Assembly (NCBI RefSeq): GCF_020731285.1
Contig: NZ_JAJFOW010000055.1
Location: 1 to 35,420, forward strand
Length of the DNA stretch: 35,420 nucleotides
Reading direction: 5' to 3'
From: Cohnella baijiui
GTDB lineage: Bacteria; Bacillota; Bacilli; Paenibacillales; Paenibacillaceae
The notes beneath the pieces were generated by a model. It saw only the letters and a list, made by a program, of their open reading frames with translations, did not search any database and was not told the DNA's origin. This document shows, one piece after another, positions 30,999 through 35,420 of the stretch (position 1 is its first letter; every line of letters begins with the position of its first letter). A program made the translations under genes and the position numbers.

Positions 30999-31007
30999 AT
31001 TATATCA
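30999..31007 (-). promoter_or_regulatory. Extended -10 promoter of prfA
   Basis: On the minus strand, TGATATAAT (31007-30999). The TGA of this element is also the stop codon of the EamA transporter gene (31007-31005). No clear -35 is visible. Confidence 0.6.
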
Positions 31008-31898
31008 CAACTGCGCAAGCTTTTGCGGGCGATCGGACGACTTTGGGCGACGGCGGACCTGCCGGTTGACGAGGAAGATGCCAACTCCGATCAGCGCCCC
31101 TCCGACGGCAACATAGCCGTGAAGCGGTTCGCCGAGCAGCGCCCAGCCGGACAGCACGCCGAACAGCGGCGCGAGGAACAGGTACGCGCTGGCTCGTCCC
31201 GGCTCGGTATGGCGGAGCAGATAGGTCCACACCGAATGCTGCACGATCGAGCTGACGAGCGCCAGCCAGAGAATCACCCCAGCCGAAACGAACGTCAGCT
31301 CGAAATGGGGATGCTCCGTCAAAAAGCTCAGCGCCACCAGCACGACTCCGCCGGCCAGCATCTGATAGCCGGTCAGCACCCAGAGGTCGAACGCCCCTCC
31401 CCACCGCTTCAGCAGCAGCGAAGCCGCGGCGAATATGGTCGCGCCCGCCAGTCCGATGAGCGTACCGGGCTGCACGTGAAAATGCGTCCCGAACGTACAG
31501 ACGACGCCGATAAAGCCGAGCGCGACCCCGAGCCATTGGCGTCCGCCGTACCGCGCCCCCAGAAACAACGTGCCCAGCACGATGACCATCAGCGGATTGA
31601 CGAAAATGAGAATGGCCGACTCTCCCGAAGTAATCCACCTCATGCTGTAGTAGGCGCATCCCATCACCCCCGCGGAGTTGAGTGTACCGATCAGCGCTAT
31701 CTTGCCCCAGGCGGCCGCTCCCCGCGGCTTCGGCCTTCGGATCGTGGCGAGAGCCATGATCCCGCCGGCCAGCAGGAACCGGATGCCCAGCAGCATGAAG
31801 GGCGTCGTGTAATCCAGGCCGATTCTACCGGTCGGAAAGGCCGTTCCCATCGAAAAGGTCGTTAACCATATCAAAGCCGCGAATTTTTTCCCGTTCAT
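31005..31898 (-). CDS. EamA/DMT-family transporter
   Basis: 297-residue drug/metabolite-transporter-type membrane protein with about ten helices in two EamA repeats, each ending in a similar block (SGESAILIFVNPLMVIVLGT and LRHTEPGRASAYLFLAPLF, followed by the GE-containing SGWALLGEPLHGYVAVG). Such proteins export amino acids, metabolites or drugs; the substrate is unknown. ATG 31898 has GGGAGG about 9 nt upstream. It is divergent from a LysR regulator, so it is probably that regulator's target. Confidence 0.92.
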   Translation of the reverse strand: MNGKKFAALIWLTTFSMGTAFPTGRIGLDYTTPFMLLGIRFLLAGGIMALATIRRPKPRGAAAWGKIALIGTLNSAGVMGCAYYSMRWITSGESAILIFVNPLMVIVLGTLFLGARYGGRQWLGVALGFIGVVCTFGTHFHVQPGTLIGLAGATIFAAASLLLKRWGGAFDLWVLTGYQMLAGGVVLVALSFLTEHPHFELTFVSAGVILWLALVSSIVQHSVWTYLLRHTEPGRASAYLFLAPLFGVLSGWALLGEPLHGYVAVGGALIGVGIFLVNRQVRRRPKSSDRPQKLAQL

Positions 31899-31917
31899 CT
31901 TCGTTACCTCCCCAGAT

Positions 31918-31938
31918 GCGTTAGAGGTATTGTAACGC
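31918..31938. promoter_or_regulatory. Candidate LysR-type operator between eamA and lysR genes
   Basis: GCGTTA (31918-31923) and TAACGC (31933-31938) form a perfect inverted repeat with a 9-nt centre, the T-N11-A style of LysR binding sites. It lies in the divergent intergenic region and overlaps a minus-strand TACAAT (31934-31929) that could be the -10 of the eamA gene. Confidence 0.6.
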
Positions 31939-32019
31939 CGGCTTGCTTTCAGATAAAATAGTCATAATTAATGCTTTCAATCACTCAAAATGATATCAAG
32001 ACGAAAGGAGCGATGCTGC

Positions 32020-32901
32020 ATGGAGAGTGGCGATCTTCGCGTCTTTCAAGCGGTCGCGATCGAAGGCTCCATCACCCGCGCAGCCGCCAAGCTGGGCTAC
32101 GTCCAATCCAACGTCACGGCGCGAATCCGGCAGCTCGAGGAGGATTTGAATACGGTGCTGTTCCACCGGCACAACCGAGGCATGACGCTCACCTCCGGCG
32201 GCAAGGCACTGCTCGATTACGCGGGCAAAATTCTCGGCTTGCTCGAGGAGGCGACCCGCGCCGTCACTTCGTCCACGGAGCCCCGCGGACCGCTCGCGAT
32301 CGGCTCCACCCAGTCCTGTGCCGCGGTGAGACTGCCCGCCTTGCTCGCGCGCTACCACCGCCAGTATCCGGACGTGGCGCTCTCCCTCTCGACGGGGCAC
32401 TCGTCGCAGGTGCTGGAGAAGGTGCTGCGCTACGAAGTGGACGGCGCCTTCCTGTCCGGCCCGGTGCCGCACGACGAAGTCGTCGCCATCCCGGCGTTCG
32501 ATGAGACGCTCGCGCTCGTTTCCGAAGCCGCGATGGCGGACCTGGCGGATGCGGCGGAGAAGCCGATCCTCGTCTTCACCGACGGCTGCCACTACCGCTC
32601 CGTCCTCGAGGAGTGGCTGCGCAACAACGCCTGGAAAACGCCGCAAATCATGGAGTTCGGCACCCTCGAGGCGATCATCGGCGGCGTCGCGGCCGGGCTC
32701 GGCATCACGCTCCTGCCGTGCAGCATCGTGGCCCAATCGGCCGCGGCCGGCGCCGTCCGGACCCACTTCGACGCCAAGCTTCGCCACGCGATCCGCACGA
32801 ATTTCGTCATGCGCAAAGACGCTTACGTGAGCCGCCCCTTGCAGCTTTTCCTTGACGAGTTGAGCGCAAGTCGGTTGCTCGACCGGGAGGTTGCTACGTG
32901 A
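32020..32901 (+). CDS. LysR-family transcriptional regulator
   Basis: 293-residue LTTR. The N-terminal winged helix-turn-helix (LRVFQAVAIEGSITRAAAKL, then VQSNVTARIRQLEEDLNTVL and FHRHNRGMTLTSGG) is followed by a periplasmic-binding-like effector domain from about residue 85 (GPLAIGSTQSCAAVRLPALL ... GGVAAGLGITLLPCSIV). ATG 32020 has AAAGGAG 9 nt upstream. It is divergent from the EamA exporter, with a candidate operator between them. The effector is likely related to the exported compound, but its nature is unknown. The stop overlaps the next gene by 4 nt. Confidence 0.93.
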   Translation: MESGDLRVFQAVAIEGSITRAAAKLGYVQSNVTARIRQLEEDLNTVLFHRHNRGMTLTSGGKALLDYAGKILGLLEEATRAVTSSTEPRGPLAIGSTQSCAAVRLPALLARYHRQYPDVALSLSTGHSSQVLEKVLRYEVDGAFLSGPVPHDEVVAIPAFDETLALVSEAAMADLADAAEKPILVFTDGCHYRSVLEEWLRNNAWKTPQIMEFGTLEAIIGGVAAGLGITLLPCSIVAQSAAAGAVRTHFDAKLRHAIRTNFVMRKDAYVSRPLQLFLDELSASRLLDREVAT

Positions 32902-33860
32902 AACTGGACCGCTTGCTCGCCATTACGATGCTCCTCCTGAACCGCAGCCGCGTCAGCGCCAAAGAGCTGTCCGAGCGGTTCGAGGTTTCCCTAAGGACCG
33001 TCTACCGGGACTTGGAGACGCTCGGCCAAGCCGGCATTCCGATCGTTTCCTACGTCGGCGTGGACGGCGGTTACGAGATCATGGATCGCTACCGGCTGGA
33101 TCGGCAGTACCTGACGCTCGAAGAAATGAACGCCATGGTCGTCGCCCTCAAGGGCATTCAAAGCGTCGAAGGCACACTGGAGGACCGGGAGATCAGCCTC
33201 TTGCTGGACAAAGTCGGGGCGCTGCTCGCCAAATCCGAGAGGGAGCGGGTCGAGGAGACCAGCCGCCAGATCTCCCTGGACTTCAACCCTTGGCGCTCCG
33301 GCGGCGAAGGCGATAAGGAAAAGCTCGGCGTTGCGCGCCAGGCGATCCGGGACGGACGGGTGATCGAATTCGCTTATACCGGCGGGGACGGCGCCCAGAC
33401 TTATCGCTCCTGCGAGCCGATGCGTGTCGTCCTGAAAGGATTCATCTGGTATGTGTACGGATATTGCCTGAAGAGGCAGGACTTTCGCATCTTCCGGCTG
33501 TCGCGCATCCGCGAGCTCCGCGCGTCGGAGGAGACGTTCGAACGGCGGCCGGACCCGCAAGAGGGCGCGGAAATCCCTTTCAGCCGTTCGGCCGCCACGT
33601 CTTGGCCGAATGGCCCTATGGTCGAACTGCTGCTGCGATTCGCCCCCGCCGCCGCGGCGAGGGCCGCCGATGCGTTCGAAGAGCGGGAGATGACCGCGGA
33701 GCCCGACGGCTCGGTGACCGTCCGCGCCGTACGCCCGAACCAGCGTTGGCTGATCCATCACCTGCTCGGGTTCGGTACCGATCTGAAGGTGCTGGCGCCT
33801 GCATCCGTCGCGAGCGATGTCCGCAGGATAGCCGAAGAGATCGCCCGCCTGTACGATTAA
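32898..33860 (+). CDS. WYL-domain transcriptional regulator (YafY type)
   Basis: 320-residue regulator. The N-terminal HTH_11 domain (MKLDRLLAITMLLLNRSRVS, KELSERFEVSLRTVYRDLETL) is followed by a WYL domain from about residue 145 (VIEFAYTGGDGAQTYRSCEP, then MRVVLKGFIWYVYGYC) and a C-terminal WCX-like extension to the end. WYL domains sense nucleic acid or small ligands. The start GTG 32898 lies in GTGA, which overlaps the lysR stop, with GGGAGG 7 nt upstream, so two regulators are translationally coupled. The target is unknown. Confidence 0.9.
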   Translation: MKLDRLLAITMLLLNRSRVSAKELSERFEVSLRTVYRDLETLGQAGIPIVSYVGVDGGYEIMDRYRLDRQYLTLEEMNAMVVALKGIQSVEGTLEDREISLLLDKVGALLAKSERERVEETSRQISLDFNPWRSGGEGDKEKLGVARQAIRDGRVIEFAYTGGDGAQTYRSCEPMRVVLKGFIWYVYGYCLKRQDFRIFRLSRIRELRASEETFERRPDPQEGAEIPFSRSAATSWPNGPMVELLLRFAPAAAARAADAFEEREMTAEPDGSVTVRAVRPNQRWLIHHLLGFGTDLKVLAPASVASDVRRIAEEIARLYD

Positions 33861-33910
33861 GCCTATCTCTCCGCTGCGAGCCGATCCCTCCTGAATCGCC
33901 GCTTTATCCG

Positions 33911-33964
33911 AAAAAAAAGGGGCTTTCCCGCCGGTCCATCGTGCGACCTTGGCGGGTAAGCCCC
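33911..33964 (-). terminator. Terminator between convergent WYL and stalk-protein genes
   Basis: GGGGCTT-T-CCCGCC (33919-33932) pairs with GGCGGG-T-AAGCCCC (33951-33964), 13 bp with one mismatch. On the minus strand eight T follow (33918-33911). It mainly serves the minus-strand gene. Confidence 0.9.
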
Positions 33965-34022
33965 TGCGTGCGTGGAGTTGCATTCGTGGCGGAATGTCGG
34001 GCTGCGCTGCCGACTTCGCCGC

Positions 34023-34883
34023 TTAAGGCTGCTGCGTTTCTTCCGGAAGGACGACGAGGAGCTCGGCCGCGCTCTGCGCCGGAATGCTCTTCGTGGTGAT
34101 CGGGCCGTAGTACGCGCGAATCTTCGTCCCTTTCTTCACGTCTTCCAGCTTGACCGGCTCTGCCGACGGCGTTACCACCAGCGTGTTCGAGTCGACGTTC
34201 AGGATGACGCTCGACGCGGCGGCATCGCCTTCCGCGCTGCCCAGTTGGACTTTCCAGCCGGCGTCGGTCTTCTCGATCGCGCTGACCGCGTCTTCTTTGA
34301 TCAGGCGCTCCGGACCGACGACGATTTTAGCCGCATGCGACTGGCCGGGGAAGCTCAAGGCCACGATCGGGCCGTATTCGGCGGAGACGTGCGTGCCGGG
34401 CTTGATGTCCTTCGCGAGCTTGGCTTCGCCTTGCTCGTCGACGACGACGGTATCTTTATCCGCTTTGAGGACCATATAGTCGACGCCGCCGTTCGCGCTC
34501 TTGCCTTGCACCTGCAGGCTGACCAAGTCTCCTTCGGTGCTGACGCTCAGGACGACGCCGGCCAGCTGGAGCAGCTTCTCTTCCGCTTCGCCTTGTCCGG
34601 GTCCCTGTCCTTGGGAGGGGGATTGGAGATCGAATTGTTTGTTTTGCTGGCTCCATTTCAGCTCGTAGCCGAGCGCGTTCGCGGCATCGCGAAGCGGGAG
34701 GTAGGCTTTGCCGTCTATGTAGACCGGGTCCAGCGACGAATAGGTCGTGCCGTTGATCGAGACTTTGATATCATGTCGGAGGAGGCCGCTTACCTTCTGG
34801 GTCAGATCTGCCGCGCCGACTGCCGCCGTCGTGCCGAGCAAGCCTGCCGCCGTCAGGAGGACGACGAGTTTTTTCTTTTGCAT
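34023..34883 (-). CDS. Secreted protein with copper-amine-oxidase-N (stalk) domain
   Basis: 286-residue secreted protein. The signal peptide is MQKKKLVVLLTAAGLLG to about residue 25 (cut near AVGA-AD). The stalk domain at about 30-90 shows IKVSINGTTYSSLDPVYIDG and KAYLPLRDAANALGYELKW. A Gln/Gly-rich linker (SQGQGPGQGEAEE) and two related beta-rich repeats follow, each with a GT-K-A-YGPI pattern: KPGTHVSAEYGPIVALSFPG and KKGTKIRAYYGPITTKSIPA. It is probably exposed at the cell surface, ligand unknown. ATG 34883 has AAAGGAG 10 nt upstream. The in-frame ATG 34904 overlaps that site. Confidence 0.88.
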   Translation of the reverse strand: MQKKKLVVLLTAAGLLGTTAAVGAADLTQKVSGLLRHDIKVSINGTTYSSLDPVYIDGKAYLPLRDAANALGYELKWSQQNKQFDLQSPSQGQGPGQGEAEEKLLQLAGVVLSVSTEGDLVSLQVQGKSANGGVDYMVLKADKDTVVVDEQGEAKLAKDIKPGTHVSAEYGPIVALSFPGQSHAAKIVVGPERLIKEDAVSAIEKTDAGWKVQLGSAEGDAAASSVILNVDSNTLVVTPSAEPVKLEDVKKGTKIRAYYGPITTKSIPAQSAAELLVVLPEETQQP

Positions 34884-35232
34884 GTGGGAGTTGCTCCTTT
34901 CCATGACTGGATCAAGTTTAGCTTTCCTCCCCCTTGACGAGCCCTTGGCGCGAAAAGTTGCAGTCTCCAAGGAGATTGTCGGGTCTACAGCCAAAACATG
35001 CCTCCGGTCCCAATCCAACCTGCCGGCCACGCTTGTTCCGTCTGCCGCCAGCTTCCGCCTTTCCCAGCCGCTGATGCCGCCTCTCTCCGGCCGAGGCCGA
35101 CCGATTAGCCGAAATCACCACCGCCCGCGCCGTTGGCCCCGATTCGATCGAGCCCGAAGCTCCGCCGCAGCTGCTGCTGGATGTAACGGAAAGCCAGAAG
35201 ACGGCCCCTCGCAGTCTCCTTTGCGCTATGCT

Positions 35233-35385
35233 ATTCGATTTTTCGCATACGAAAGTCCCTATTCGCGCTCCAAAGCGGGATTGTATTCGATTTTTCGCAT
35301 ACGAAAGCCCCTATTCCCGCTCAAATGCAGGAATGGATTCGATTTTTCGCATACGAAAGCCCCTATTCGCAGAAATTTTGCAAAG
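35233..35385. repeat. Intergenic repeats with an exact 52-bp period
   Basis: ATTCGATTTTTCGCATACGA starts at 35233, 35285 and 35337, each 52 bp apart, followed by AAG(T/C)CCCTATTC. The core TTTCG-CATA-CGAAA is a small palindrome. The third copy fades after about 36 bp. Apart from this array nothing gene-like is visible between 34905 and 35420. Confidence 0.93.
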
Positions 35386-35420
35386 AACATGACACGGATA
35401 ACGGCGTGGGAAATTTTACA

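Noticed and set aside
34918..35121. Minus-strand 67-codon frame upstream of the stalk-domain gene
   Set aside because: No ribosome site or homology. Basic, Gly/Arg-rich composition is typical of chance frames here.

Overview
The window looks like a chromosomal segment of a GC-rich, spore-forming member of the Paenibacillaceae (Cohnella/Paenibacillus type). Support for this is the conserved Firmicute block prfA-prmC-spoIIR-ywlC-mntP-ywlE-rpiB-ywlG-glyA ... upp-mnaA-atpI-atp, a spoIIR gene, a YpdA-type bacillithiol reductase, and an nuo (complex I) operon close to the atp operon. No phage, insertion sequence, CRISPR array, rRNA or tRNA gene was recognised. Most genes lie on the minus strand, so the biological reading order runs from high to low coordinates.

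Layout from low to high coordinates. (1) 1-1457: the start of an nuo operon (nuoA-nuoB-nuoC, nuoC cut by the window edge), with an unusual Ala/Glu-rich repeated N-terminus in NuoC. (2) 1696-4662: a lipoprotein, an 830-nt gene-free stretch with a large hairpin and periodic repeats, a Dps ferritin and YpdA. (3) 4780-12162: the complete F1Fo ATP synthase operon atpZ-atpI-atpB-E-F-H-A-G-D-C under a strong sigma-A promoter. A 311-nt structured region built of tandem repeats separates atpE from atpF. (4) 12607-14408: upp-mnaA. (5) 14577-21475: a roughly 7.5-kb block that separates upp from glyA, which are neighbours in Bacillus. It holds a small Sm-like protein, an MFS transporter, an Old Yellow Enzyme, a PspA-DUF350-DUF4178-DUF4247 envelope-stress cluster behind a sigma-W-like promoter, and a KamA-like protein that has lost its radical-SAM cysteine motif and sits behind a cyclic-di-AMP riboswitch. 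(6) 21900-25186: glyA-ywlG-rpiB behind a ZTP (pfl) riboswitch, then the YwlE arginine phosphatase. (7) 25231-30960: mntP, sua5/ywlC, spoIIR, prmC and prfA. (8) 31005-34883: an EamA exporter divergent from a LysR regulator, a WYL regulator, and a copper-amine-oxidase-N/stalk-domain secreted protein.

Functionally the window combines respiratory energy conversion (nuo, atp), one-carbon and nucleotide metabolism (glyA, upp, ZTP riboswitch), translation (prfA, prmC, sua5), sporulation (spoIIR), and envelope or osmotic stress (PspA cluster, c-di-AMP riboswitch, Dps, YpdA).

The observations most worth a second look are: the tandem hairpin/terminator repeats between atpE and atpF; the KamA-like pseudoenzyme under c-di-AMP control; the sigma-W-like promoter of the PspA cluster; and several sequence-unrelated intergenic repeat families that share a 50-52-bp period, one of which interrupts another. 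Gene calls rest on reading the translated sequences against remembered families. No database search was run.
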